Assembly (NCBI GenBank): GCA_016704445.1
Contig: JADJAE010000011.1
Span: 150,712-214,711 of the forward strand
DNA from: Deltaproteobacteria bacterium
GTDB taxonomy: Bacteria; Myxococcota_A; Polyangia; Polyangiales; Ga0077539
Length of the DNA stretch: 64,000 bases
Reading direction: 5' to 3'
Each line of letters opens with the position of its first letter. Position 1 is the first letter of the stretch. Below the pieces are notes generated by a model. That model saw only the letters and a program-made list of their open reading frames with translations. It was not told the origin of the DNA and ran no database searches. Below, one piece after another: positions 19,286 to 27,472 of the stretch. A program made the position numbers and the translations under genes.

Positions 19286-19518
19286 GGCGTCTCCTTCGGG
19301 GTGGGACAGACTTCGAGCACCTGCGGGAGCCGTGCGCTCCCTTCGGGCTGAACAGATGTACCCGAGGTCGATGGTCGATTCATAATTCCTGGCAACGGAT
19401 GTTCAGTCAGGCGCCCCTACGGACGCGGTGTCGCGTCTTGACGGCATGGTCCCTCGTGGACGAAGAGGCCCGTCCAGGGGGCATCGGACGGGTCCTCGTC
19501 CGAGGAGGAGTGCGAGCG

Positions 19519-20523
19519 ATGGCTGAACTGAACGCGTTGTCCACGGAGGACCGCGTTGCGATTGATCGGGTATTCGAGCGGCTGAGCGGGCGCACGCACT
19601 ATGAGGTGCTGGCGGTCGCGCCCGACTCGTCCTGGGAGGCGATCACCCAGGCAGTACGCGACCTGCGCAAGCGGATGGACGTGACGCGCTTCGTCGGGGT
19701 TCCGACGGAGGAGTATTCGCGGCGCGTCGAGCTGGTGCTGCGTGCCCTCGATCAGGCGGTCGAGGTGCTCGGCGACCCGGTGCGACGCTTTCTCTACGAC
19801 CAGCAGCTTCGACGCGGAGAGGGTCGGCGGGAGGAGACGCCGCCGCCGCTTCGACCGGCGGTGACGCCCGTTCCGAGGAGGCCGTCCGGAGCACCGCCGC
19901 GCGTGGAGCCCGCATCGCAGGCCCCCGACGCCGTCGCTCCTCCCCTCGTGGTCGAGTCCCCGCTGGTGGTCCCGGCCCCGCTACGGAAGGATCCGCCCGC
20001 CGGGTCGGTCGGCTCCTCCGCGCCAGGACCACGTTCGTCGAGCAGTCGCCCATCGATGATCCCTCCGCCTCTCGGCGGGGGCGGGCGGCTCGGCAGCGTG
20101 GCGCCCATTCCGATGCTCGCCGCGCCGAGCGCCGAACGGCGCGACCTCGACGCCCTGCTTGTCGAGGTCGAGCGCATCGCCGTGTCGGTGCAGTTCTGCA
20201 TCGCGCAGGTGCTCGACCCGCAGGCGGCCCGGGTGTCGGCACTCCAGAACGCGGGGCAGGCGCTGGCGGACACGCGCTCTGCGCTGGCGTCCATCCAGGC
20301 AAGGCGCGACGAGGAGGCCGGGCGCTGGCACGAGGCGACGGCCAACTGGCTCCGCGCAACGCGCGCAAGGCCGCGGGACGCGGTGCTCCTCGCGCGGCTC
20401 GCGGAGTGCCATCACAGGATGGGCGATCTCCAGGCAGCCGACGACGCCGCACGACGCGCGCTGGCGGTCGATACAGGCTGCGAGGCTGCGAAGGCGGTGT
20501 TGACCGCGCTCAGCCGTCGCTAG
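19519..20523 (+). CDS. J-domain-like protein with C-terminal TPR repeats
   Basis: A 334-residue protein. Residues about 20-95 resemble a DnaJ J-domain (HYEVLAVAPDSSWEAITQAV ... EYSRRVELVLRALDQAVEVL), but the HPD tripeptide that activates Hsp70 is missing (KRMDVTRF occupies that place). A Pro/Ser-rich linker follows, then helical repeats of TPR type (about residues 230-330, for example RWHEATANWLRATRARPRDA). Such proteins may act in a complex or as a regulator and not as a true co-chaperone. The ATG at 19519 is preferred because GAGGAGGAG lies 8 bases upstream; an in-frame ATG at 19399 has no such site. Confidence 0.75.
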   Translation: MAELNALSTEDRVAIDRVFERLSGRTHYEVLAVAPDSSWEAITQAVRDLRKRMDVTRFVGVPTEEYSRRVELVLRALDQAVEVLGDPVRRFLYDQQLRRGEGRREETPPPLRPAVTPVPRRPSGAPPRVEPASQAPDAVAPPLVVESPLVVPAPLRKDPPAGSVGSSAPGPRSSSSRPSMIPPPLGGGGRLGSVAPIPMLAAPSAERRDLDALLVEVERIAVSVQFCIAQVLDPQAARVSALQNAGQALADTRSALASIQARRDEEAGRWHEATANWLRATRARPRDAVLLARLAECHHRMGDLQAADDAARRALAVDTGCEAAKAVLTALSRR

Positions 20524-20536
20524 CGATTCTTTCGGT

Positions 20537-20555
20537 GGGCTCCAGACCGGAGCCC
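20537..20555. terminator. Hairpin between convergent genes
   Basis: GGGCTCC (20537-20543), loop AGACC, and GGAGCCC (20549-20555) form a perfect 7-base stem 13 bases past the J-like gene's stop and 10 bases before the 3' end of the convergent small gene. There is no clear T-run on either side, so termination is inferred from position only. Confidence 0.4.
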
Positions 20556-20565
20556 GTCAGTGCGC

Positions 20566-20748
20566 TCAACCACCCGATGGGGCGTTGTTCTGAGCGGCCG
20601 ACGGGTCCATCGCCGGGGTGGGCGGGGCGACGGGGGCGGCGACGACGACGGGTTCGGGAGCGGGTTCAGCCGGCTCGGCGGGGGCGTTGAGGCCCGCGCC
20701 CACCATGATCATTCCGACCGCGCCGAGATATCCAAGCCACTGGGTCAT
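20566..20748 (-). CDS. Small single-helix membrane protein, tentative
   Basis: A 60-residue reading frame starting MTQWLGYLGAVGMIMVGAGL, a single hydrophobic segment, followed by a Pro/Ala/Glu-rich tail (EPAEPAPEPVVVAAPVAPPT). This resembles a small membrane-anchored or secreted protein, but no family is recognised. It starts 61 bases downstream of the kinase gene on the same strand. The low-complexity tail makes chance coding possible. Confidence 0.35.
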   Translation of the reverse strand: MTQWLGYLGAVGMIMVGAGLNAPAEPAEPAPEPVVVAAPVAPPTPAMDPSAAQNNAPSGG

Positions 20749-20809
20749 GGCCTTCGGATAGCACGCGGCGAAGCCGGTCGACAATGACGCTGCGCCAGGG
20801 CGCAGAGGC

Positions 20810-23119
20810 TCAACGCTCCCCGAGGAGCAGCGCCCGGGTGCGGGCCGGGAGGCTCTCGGCGTCCTCGAGCGAGGCCGGGCCCTCCAGTCGGATGAACGGG
20901 GACTGATCGAGGGAGGTTCGGGTGAAGCTCCCCATGGGGCCAGGTAGCACCGTGACGCGCGCGGTCGCATCCGCGCCGCCGAGCTCGCGCACCAGAGGCT
21001 CGCTGGAAGACTCGCGGGTCAGCAGCATCAGCAGCCGGGCCGCCCTCGCCGTGCGCGACGAGCCCCGGCCGAGGCACCAGCCCCAGGTGCGACCCACGGC
21101 GGCGCGCTCCCCCTCCCCCGCGGGATCGCCCATGGCGTCGAGCGTGAGCCGGTCGCCGCGGGGCGGCAGGGAGAGGGACCAGCCTGCGACACCCCTGCGG
21201 AGCCACCACGAGAGCGGCGCCCATCGGGCGACGACCGAAGGGTGCTCCGCGTCGATCGAGGGGACGACGGCACCCATCGAGCGCAGCACCGCGATCGCCG
21301 CGCCCGCGGCGGTCATCGACTCCGCCGTGGGGATCGCTCCGTCGGTCTGGGCTCCGAGCGAGCCCCAGCGCGCCACCGCCGCCGCGACGCCGGCGCCGTC
21401 GACCGGGTCCACCGTCGCGACGTGTCCCCCTCGGCGAGACCAGCACCACGACGCGAGGACCAGGTCCCACGAGGTCCACCCGTCGAGCTCGCGGCGAAGG
21501 CTCGCCCCGGACGGCAGGCGCAGTCGGCTGTGGCCCCTCAGCCAGGCGTCGAGCGCGGGGCGCTGCGCGGCGACGCACTCGCCGGCCTCCTGCATCGCGG
21601 CGTCGCTCACCCCGAAGGCCACGAGGTCGGCCGCCACCGGCAGCGCGTAGGTGCCCTCCCCCTCGGCGCCAACGCTGGCTCCCCAGCGCAGCGTCTCGGC
21701 GCGCAGTGCGGTGCGGGTGGCGAGGTACCCGGCGCCGTCGATCTCCGGGAGCACCGTGTCGAGCCGACGAACGGCGTCCGCGGTCACCATGGCCCGGAGG
21801 TTCTCCGAGGCGACCAGCGCGAGGTCGATCTCCCCCGCCCGCAGCGCCCGCGCGGCGGCGATGGGACCCTCGACGTCGACCCGCTCGACCCGCACCTCGA
21901 CGCCCTCCTCGAGGCGTCGGCGCAGCGTCGGCTGCCACCATGCCACGCCGACCCCCGGCGGCATCCCGACCCGCAGCGGCTGGCCCGTCGCCACGGTGAA
22001 GCGGGGCGAGTGCTGCGGGCGGACGACGGGGCGGGTGCGGCGCTCGGCGAGGACGCTCACCGTGAGCACGCCGAGCGCGATGGCGACGCGCTCGAAGAAC
22101 ACCCGGCGGGGGCGGCGGGCCGGAGGCGGGGTGGAGGGCGCCGGAGCGCCCGGCGGCTCCACGGCGTCGGTGAGCGTGCGGTCCGTCGGGGCGAGCGCGG
22201 AGGAGCCGGGCTCGGCGCCGCGGGCCACCAGGGCGCGGAGGGCGTTTACATCGGATCGTAAGCCGAGGCCGTCGGCGGCGTGCCACAGCGCCGCCTGGAG
22301 GGCTCCGGCGGACTCGAAGCGGTCCGCTGGGAGGGACGAGAGCGCCAGGCGCAGGACGTCGCCGAGGGGGGCGATCGCCGGGTCGAGGGGGCCGAGCTCG
22401 ATCGCTCCGCGCGTCGCCCGCTCGAGGAGATCGTCGCCCGCGGCGGCGCCGTAGACCCGCGCTCCCGTCAGCATCTCGTGGAGGATCGCGGCGGCGGAGA
22501 AGAGGTCTGCCCTGGCGTCGACGGGCTCGCCTCGGGCCTGCTCGGGCGCCATGAACGCGAGCTTTCCCTCCACGACCCTGCGCCCCTCGGCGTCGGGGCC
22601 GCGGGCGGCGGACGCGTAGGCGATGCCGAAGTCCGCCAGTTTGATCTCGCCCGAGCGGCCGAGCAGGACGTTGTGCGGCGAGACGTCGCGGTGCACGAGG
22701 CCCATCGGCGCGCCGTCCGAGGTCCGCAGCGCGTGGACGTAGCCGAGCGCGTCGAGGAGGGCGTCGATGACCGCGAGGGCGATCCCGGGCGCGAGGCGTC
22801 CGCCCTCCGCGCGGCGCAGCAGCGTGGCGAGGTCGCAGCCCTCCACGAGCTCCATCGCGAGGAAGTAGTGCTCGCCGGCGCGGCCGAACTCGTAGACCTG
22901 CACCACGTTGGGGTGGCGCAGCTTCGCGGCCACGCGGGCCTCGTCGACGAAGCGGCGCACCGCCTCGGCGTCGAGCGCCAGGCGGGGGTGGATGCGCTTG
23001 ATCACCAGCTCGCGGGTGATCCCTTCGGCGCTCACGAGCTCGGCGCGAAACACCTCCGCCATCCCACCGGCGCCGATGCGTCCGAGCAGCCGATAGCGTT
23101 GCGGGAGCCCTAGCGTCAC
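20810..23119 (-). CDS. Ser/Thr protein kinase with a solute-binding-protein-like ectodomain
   Basis: A 769-residue receptor kinase. The first ~275 residues are a Hanks-type kinase with the key parts intact: glycine loop IGAGGMAEV, the Lys in LVIKRIH (near 40), HRDVSPHN (near 142), DFG (near 164) and APE (near 188). A Pro-rich linker and one hydrophobic segment (VAIALGVLTVSVLAE, near 346) follow, then ~400 residues resembling an ABC-type extracellular binding protein (DLALVASENLRAMV, GTYALPVAADLVAFGVSDAA). The layout suggests a kinase that senses a ligand outside the inner membrane. The GTG at 23119 is the start; the divergent ygiQ-like gene begins only 31 bases away, so the promoters overlap. 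Confidence 0.85.
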   Translation of the reverse strand: MTLGLPQRYRLLGRIGAGGMAEVFRAELVSAEGITRELVIKRIHPRLALDAEAVRRFVDEARVAAKLRHPNVVQVYEFGRAGEHYFLAMELVEGCDLATLLRRAEGGRLAPGIALAVIDALLDALGYVHALRTSDGAPMGLVHRDVSPHNVLLGRSGEIKLADFGIAYASAARGPDAEGRRVVEGKLAFMAPEQARGEPVDARADLFSAAAILHEMLTGARVYGAAAGDDLLERATRGAIELGPLDPAIAPLGDVLRLALSSLPADRFESAGALQAALWHAADGLGLRSDVNALRALVARGAEPGSSALAPTDRTLTDAVEPPGAPAPSTPPPARRPRRVFFERVAIALGVLTVSVLAERRTRPVVRPQHSPRFTVATGQPLRVGMPPGVGVAWWQPTLRRRLEEGVEVRVERVDVEGPIAAARALRAGEIDLALVASENLRAMVTADAVRRLDTVLPEIDGAGYLATRTALRAETLRWGASVGAEGEGTYALPVAADLVAFGVSDAAMQEAGECVAAQRPALDAWLRGHSRLRLPSGASLRRELDGWTSWDLVLASWCWSRRGGHVATVDPVDGAGVAAAVARWGSLGAQTDGAIPTAESMTAAGAAIAVLRSMGAVVPSIDAEHPSVVARWAPLSWWLRRGVAGWSLSLPPRGDRLTLDAMGDPAGEGERAAVGRTWGWCLGRGSSRTARAARLLMLLTRESSSEPLVRELGGADATARVTVLPGPMGSFTRTSLDQSPFIRLEGPASLEDAESLPARTRALLLGER

Positions 23120-23149
23120 GGTCGGAGTCTACTAGAGTGGCGGCCACCC

Positions 23150-25081
23150 ATGGACCTCGTAACCCTCCGACGGAGCGCGCAGTCGCCGCCACGCGATCTC
23201 CGACGCTTCCTGCCGACGACCCGGGAGGAGATGGACGCCCGCGGCTGGGACGCGATCGACATCCTCATCGTGAACGGCGACGCCTACGTCGACCACCCGG
23301 CCTTCGGCGGGGCGCTGATCGGCCGCTTCCTGGAGGGGCGCGGGTTTCGCGTCGGGATGATCGCGCAGCCCGACTGGCGCGACACGAAAGACCTCCTGCG
23401 GATGGGGGTTCCGCGGCTGATGGTGGGCATCACCGCCGGCAACCTCGACTCGATGCTCAACAAGCTCACCGCGCAGAAGAAGATCCGCGCGGAGGACCAG
23501 TACTCCCCGGGCGGGCGCACCGGGCTGCGCCCCAACCGCGCCTCGATCGTCTACGCCAACCTTTGCCGTCAGGCCTTCCCGGGTGTTCCGCTGGTGCTCG
23601 GGGGCATCGAGGCGTCGCTCCGGCGCATCGCCCACTACGACTACTGGTCGGACACCGTACGGCGCTCGATCCTGCTCGACTCGAAGGCCGACCTGCTCAT
23701 CTTCGGGATGGGCGAGAGCCCTGTGTGGGAGGTCGCCCGGCGGCTCAAGGCGGGCGAGCGCATCGAGCAGATCCGGGACGTGCGCGGCACGGCGTACGTG
23801 CTCCGCAAGGGCCAGTGGGAGGACATCCAGCCGAGCGCACGCGTCTCGGACGGCGGCGTGGTTGTGCTGCCCACCTACGAGCAGGCGCGCACCGACAAGA
23901 CGGCCTTCGCGGAGATGTCCCGCGCCTTCCAGTACGAGACCAACCCTGGCAACGGCCGGCCGCTGCTGCAGCCGCACGACCACGAGGCGGTGTACTTCAA
24001 CCCGCCCGCCTTCGCGCTCGACACGGCGGCGATGGACGGGCTCTACGACCTGCCCTTCCTGCGCCAGGCGCACTGGCAGTACGACGCGCCCATTCCCGCC
24101 TTCGAGACGGTGCGCAACTCCATCGTCACGATGCGCGGCTGCTTCGGCGGCTGCACCTTCTGCTCCATCACCGAGCACGAGGGCCGGGTGATCTCCTCGC
24201 GCTCGGAGGAGAGCGTGCTGCGCGAGGTGCGGGCCATGCGCCGGATGGACGGCTTCAACGGCATCATCAGCGACCTCGGCGGCCCCACCGCCAACATGTA
24301 CGAGATGTCCTGCAAGGACGAGAACATCGAGCGCTCGTGCCGTCGGCTCTCGTGCGTCTACCCGGGCATCTGCGAGAACCTGATCACCGACCACAGGCCG
24401 CTGCTCTCGCTGATGAAGCGGGTGCGCGAGGAGCCGGGGGTGAAGAAGGTCTTCGTGGCGTCGGGGGTACGGTACGATCTGGCGGAGCGCTCGCCGGAGT
24501 TCATCGAGACCCTCGCGAAGCACCACACGGGGGGCCAGCTCTCGGTGGCGCCGGAGCACTCCAACAAGGAGGTGCTCGACAAGATGAAGAAGCCCGCGGT
24601 CGAGAGCTACGAGCGCTTCGCCGAGCAGTTTCAGTGCGCCAGCGAGGAGGCGGGGAAGAACCAGTTCCTGGTGCCGTACTTCATCTCCGGGCACCCGGGC
24701 TCGACGCTGAAGGACATGGTCGACCTCGCGCTCTGGCTGAAGGCGCGGAACATGAAGCCCCGCCAGGTGCAGGATTTCATCCCGACGCCCATGAGCCTCG
24801 CGACCACGATGTACTTCACGGGCATCGACCCGCTCTCGCGCACGCCGGTCTACACGGCGCGCGACCTCTACGAGAAGCGGCTGCAGAAGGCGCTGATCTT
24901 CTACTGGGACCCCTCGCACCACGAGGAGACCCGCGAGGCGCTCGTCAAGGCAGGCCGGGCAGACCTCATCGGGACCAGGCCCGGCAGCCTGGTGCCGCCG
25001 GCGTCCGGGAAGGGATCGCTGTCGATCCACAAGCAGCGCGCGGGCGCCAAGCCCAGGCCCTGCCGCGAACGTCGCGGTTGA
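23150..25081 (+). CDS. YgiQ-family radical SAM protein
   Basis: A 643-residue radical S-adenosylmethionine enzyme. The N-terminal UPF0313-type region begins around DAIDILIVNGDAYVDHP, and the iron-sulfur cluster motif CFGGCTFC (CxxxCxxC) lies near residue 335, followed by the usual SAM-binding barrel. Members of this family have no settled reaction. The ATG at 23150 gives a full-length protein beginning just after the divergent kinase start. The end is Lys/Arg-rich (KQRAGAKPRPCRERRG). A hairpin at 25134-25158 follows and may end the transcript. Confidence 0.9.
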   Translation: MDLVTLRRSAQSPPRDLRRFLPTTREEMDARGWDAIDILIVNGDAYVDHPAFGGALIGRFLEGRGFRVGMIAQPDWRDTKDLLRMGVPRLMVGITAGNLDSMLNKLTAQKKIRAEDQYSPGGRTGLRPNRASIVYANLCRQAFPGVPLVLGGIEASLRRIAHYDYWSDTVRRSILLDSKADLLIFGMGESPVWEVARRLKAGERIEQIRDVRGTAYVLRKGQWEDIQPSARVSDGGVVVLPTYEQARTDKTAFAEMSRAFQYETNPGNGRPLLQPHDHEAVYFNPPAFALDTAAMDGLYDLPFLRQAHWQYDAPIPAFETVRNSIVTMRGCFGGCTFCSITEHEGRVISSRSEESVLREVRAMRRMDGFNGIISDLGGPTANMYEMSCKDENIERSCRRLSCVYPGICENLITDHRPLLSLMKRVREEPGVKKVFVASGVRYDLAERSPEFIETLAKHHTGGQLSVAPEHSNKEVLDKMKKPAVESYERFAEQFQCASEEAGKNQFLVPYFISGHPGSTLKDMVDLALWLKARNMKPRQVQDFIPTPMSLATTMYFTGIDPLSRTPVYTARDLYEKRLQKALIFYWDPSHHEETREALVKAGRADLIGTRPGSLVPPASGKGSLSIHKQRAGAKPRPCRERRG

Positions 25082-25133
25082 AGCGCCGTAACGAGCAAAG
25101 TATGGTTGCGCCCCGAAGGCGCGGCCGGTGGGT

Positions 25134-25158
25134 GTCGAGTGGCTTCGGAAGCCTCGAC
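25134..25158 (+). terminator. Possible terminator hairpin after the ygiQ-like gene
   Basis: GTCGA (25134-25138) pairs with TCGAC (25154-25158) and GGCTT (25141-25145) with AAGCC (25149-25153), a 10-base-pair stem with a 2-base bulge and loop CGG. No T-run follows, so it is an inferred site. Confidence 0.35.
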
Positions 25159-25237
25159 GCCTACCGCGCGTAAGACGTCGCAGAGTGGCGTAGTAGGTGT
25201 CGGGCAGCGCCCGCACCAGAGGAGCCGGTGAGCACGC

Positions 25238-26581
25238 ATGGGACTGATCGACAGCGCGAAGAACTTCCTGCAGAGCGATGTGGTGAAGAACGGCGTCCGC
25301 GAGATGATGATCGCGCGCCCGGAGGACAACAACGATCTGATCTGGAAGCACCCCGATCAGACGATCCCGATGTTCGCGCAGTGCACCGTGCGCGCGGACG
25401 AGTGGGGCGTCTTCTCCAAGGAGGGCCGGCCCGTGGGCACGCTCGACGCGGGGCGCTGCACGCTGTCGACGGCGAACATCCCGTTCCTCTCGAACTTCAT
25501 CGACCAGTACACGGGCGGCAACTTCCTCATGACGGAGCTTTTCTTCGTCAAGCGAACCCCGTTCCCCAAGAAGTTCGGCGGCACCCTCGGGAACATGATC
25601 GACCCGATGACCAGCATCCGCCTCCGGGCGCGCTGCCACGGTGAGATCCTGCTCCGCGTCGAGAACCCCGAGACCCTGATCTACCAGTACTTCGGAATGC
25701 GGAAGTACCAGGAGCACGCGGACATCTTCGACTGGTTCGTGAACTCCTTCTTCAACACGGTGAAGAGCACCATCGGCAAGCTCGCCCGCGAGCAGCGCCG
25801 CTCGGTGCTCGACATCATGGACATGCAGGACGAGCTCGCCGCCGCGTGCGTGGCCAACGCCACCGAGCTCGCGCAGGCCGGCATCCGCATCGTCAAGGTC
25901 ACCAAGCTCGAGGTCGACGTCCCCGAGGAGGACGTGAAGCGCTTCGACGAGATGCGCCAGAAGGTCGCCGAGCAGATGGTCGGCCTCCAGGTCGACGAGA
26001 TCTCCATCCAGCGCGCCGCGCTCCAGGCGCAGGCCGCCGCGGCCGCCGCGCAGGTCGGCGTCTCGACCGCGCAGTACCAGGCGCAGGCCGCTCAGTTCGC
26101 GCTCGACCAGCGCCGCGCCCAGGACGCTGCCTACGTGCAGATGGCCGGCGGTGACATCGGCCGCCTCGGCCAGTTCGAGGCGATGCGCGGCGCGGGCGCC
26201 GGGCTCGCTCAGGGCGGCGGCAACACCGGGCTCGCGGGCATGGCCGCGCAGGTCGGCGTCGGCGCCTCGCTCGGCTCCAACCTCGCGGGCGGCGCCCTCG
26301 GCGGCCTCGTCGGCGCGGGCGCGGGCGCCCTCGGCGGCGCGATGGCGGCCGGCGCGGTGGCCGGCGGCGCGATGGCGCAGGGACAGGGCAGCACCGTGAC
26401 GTGCCCTCACTGCAACGCGCAGGTGCGTCCCGGGAAGTTCTGCGCCGAGTGCGGTGGCAACATCGCCGTGGCCGCGAAGAAGAACTGCACCGGCTGCGGC
26501 GTCGAGCTGGCCGCGGGCGCGCGCTTCTGCCCGGAGTGCGGCACGCCCTCGGTGCCGCCCGCTGCGCCCGCCCAGCGCTGA
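25238..26581 (+). CDS. SPFH-domain protein with C-terminal double zinc ribbon (YdjI-like)
   Basis: A 447-residue protein. The N-terminal ~220 residues match the SPFH/YdjI group (WKHPDQTIPMFAQCTVRADE, LRARCHGEILLRVENPETL); SPFH proteins form membrane-associated scaffolds. A long Ala/Gln-rich helix (about 240-300) and a Gly/Ala-rich low-complexity stretch follow. The C-terminus has two zinc ribbons, with Cys pairs CPHC/CAEC and CTGC/CPEC. Two consecutive ribbons suggest metal-dependent binding of a partner. There is no transmembrane helix. The ATG at 25238 has GGAG about 13 bases upstream. It converges on the MXAN_2562-like gene across a strong hairpin. Confidence 0.85.
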   Translation: MGLIDSAKNFLQSDVVKNGVREMMIARPEDNNDLIWKHPDQTIPMFAQCTVRADEWGVFSKEGRPVGTLDAGRCTLSTANIPFLSNFIDQYTGGNFLMTELFFVKRTPFPKKFGGTLGNMIDPMTSIRLRARCHGEILLRVENPETLIYQYFGMRKYQEHADIFDWFVNSFFNTVKSTIGKLAREQRRSVLDIMDMQDELAAACVANATELAQAGIRIVKVTKLEVDVPEEDVKRFDEMRQKVAEQMVGLQVDEISIQRAALQAQAAAAAAQVGVSTAQYQAQAAQFALDQRRAQDAAYVQMAGGDIGRLGQFEAMRGAGAGLAQGGGNTGLAGMAAQVGVGASLGSNLAGGALGGLVGAGAGALGGAMAAGAVAGGAMAQGQGSTVTCPHCNAQVRPGKFCAECGGNIAVAAKKNCTGCGVELAAGARFCPECGTPSVPPAAPAQR

Positions 26582-26600
26582 TCGCCCATCCGCCCGGTAA

Positions 26601-26625
26601 CGGCGCCTCCGACCGCGAGGCGCCG
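26601..26625. terminator. Bidirectional terminator-like hairpin
   Basis: CGGCGCCTC (26601-26609) and GAGGCGCCG (26617-26625) form a perfect 9-base GC-rich stem with a 7-base loop, 19 bases after the SPFH gene stop and 19 bases before the convergent gene's end. The symmetric place between two converging genes strongly suggests shared termination. Confidence 0.6.
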
Positions 26626-26644
26626 CTCCCCCCGATCCTCCGAA

Positions 26645-27472
26645 TCAGAACTCCATCGCGAGGCCGACGTTCCAGGTCTCGGTGCCGAGGCGAAGCTGCG
26701 GCCGCGCGCCGAGGCCGCTCAGGTCGGAGCGCACGTACTCGGCGAACACGTAGCTGTGGTTGACGCCCATCTGCTGGTCCCAGGCGCGCTGCACGGCGGG
26801 CTCGAAGACGTCGAGGCGGAGCATCAGCCCGGCCGCGAAGTGGGTGCCCAGGGTGCCTCCGGTGGCGGCCTGCCCGAGGTCCGAGTCGCTGGCGGTGGCA
26901 CCGGGTGAGAGCGTGAGAGAACGGCGGGAGAGGGTGTCGCCGTTGGTAATCCACCAGTAGGCATACCCGACCCCGTATTTCACATACGGAACCAGGGGGA
27001 TCACCGTGCGGCGCGAGAGCACGTCGATGCGAATCACCGCGACGGCGTAGCCCGGAATCACCTGCAGGGACGTCTGCTGACCGTCCGACGGTCGCTCCCA
27101 GCTCGCCGCGGCGGGCATGGGGTTCTGCGTCAGCGGGGCGATCGCCGAGGCGGACGTGTAGCCGACCCCGACCCCGAGGCCCAGCGAGCCGATCGGGTTG
27201 ATGCGGAGAAACTGCCAGTCGATTTCCGCCGAGAGCAGAAGTCGATCGGTGGTGCCGAACATGTCGGCGAAGGGCGTCGCGCGGCCGTCGAACTCCGAGT
27301 CGACCGCGGGGTACCAGGGCCCGCCCCGGAGCTCGACGAGGAAGTTCTGCGTCGACTCGTGGCGGCTGCGCGAGCAGTCGGGCCCGAAGAGCTCGAAGGT
27401 CTGCGCCCCGGCGATCGACGGCGCCGAGCCGGCAAGAAGACCCGCGACCGCACATGCCCACCAGCGACTCAT
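26645..27472 (-). CDS. MXAN_2562-like outer-membrane beta-barrel protein
   Basis: A 275-residue protein with signal peptide (MSRWWACAVAGLLAGSAPSI ... AGAQ) and repeated amphipathic strands: FLVELRGGPWYPAVDSEF, IDWQFLRINPIGSLGLGVGV, VPYVKYGVGYAYWW, ending in TWNVGLAMEF with a C-terminal Phe typical of outer-membrane barrels. It resembles the family named after MXAN_2562 of Myxococcus (from memory). The ATG at 27472 overlaps the stop of the upstream MXAN_2561-like gene by 4 bases (ATGA), so the two are co-translated and probably act together at the cell surface. Confidence 0.8.
   Translation of the reverse strand: MSRWWACAVAGLLAGSAPSIAGAQTFELFGPDCSRSRHESTQNFLVELRGGPWYPAVDSEFDGRATPFADMFGTTDRLLLSAEIDWQFLRINPIGSLGLGVGVGYTSASAIAPLTQNPMPAAASWERPSDGQQTSLQVIPGYAVAVIRIDVLSRRTVIPLVPYVKYGVGYAYWWITNGDTLSRRSLTLSPGATASDSDLGQAATGGTLGTHFAAGLMLRLDVFEPAVQRAWDQQMGVNHSYVFAEYVRSDLSGLGARPQLRLGTETWNVGLAMEF

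Noticed and set aside
23132..26410. A 1092-codon open frame on the minus strand opposite ygiQ and the SPFH gene
   Set aside because: It is His/Arg/Ala-rich with no domain, and lies antisense to two well-supported genes; long open frames of this kind are common in GC-rich DNA.
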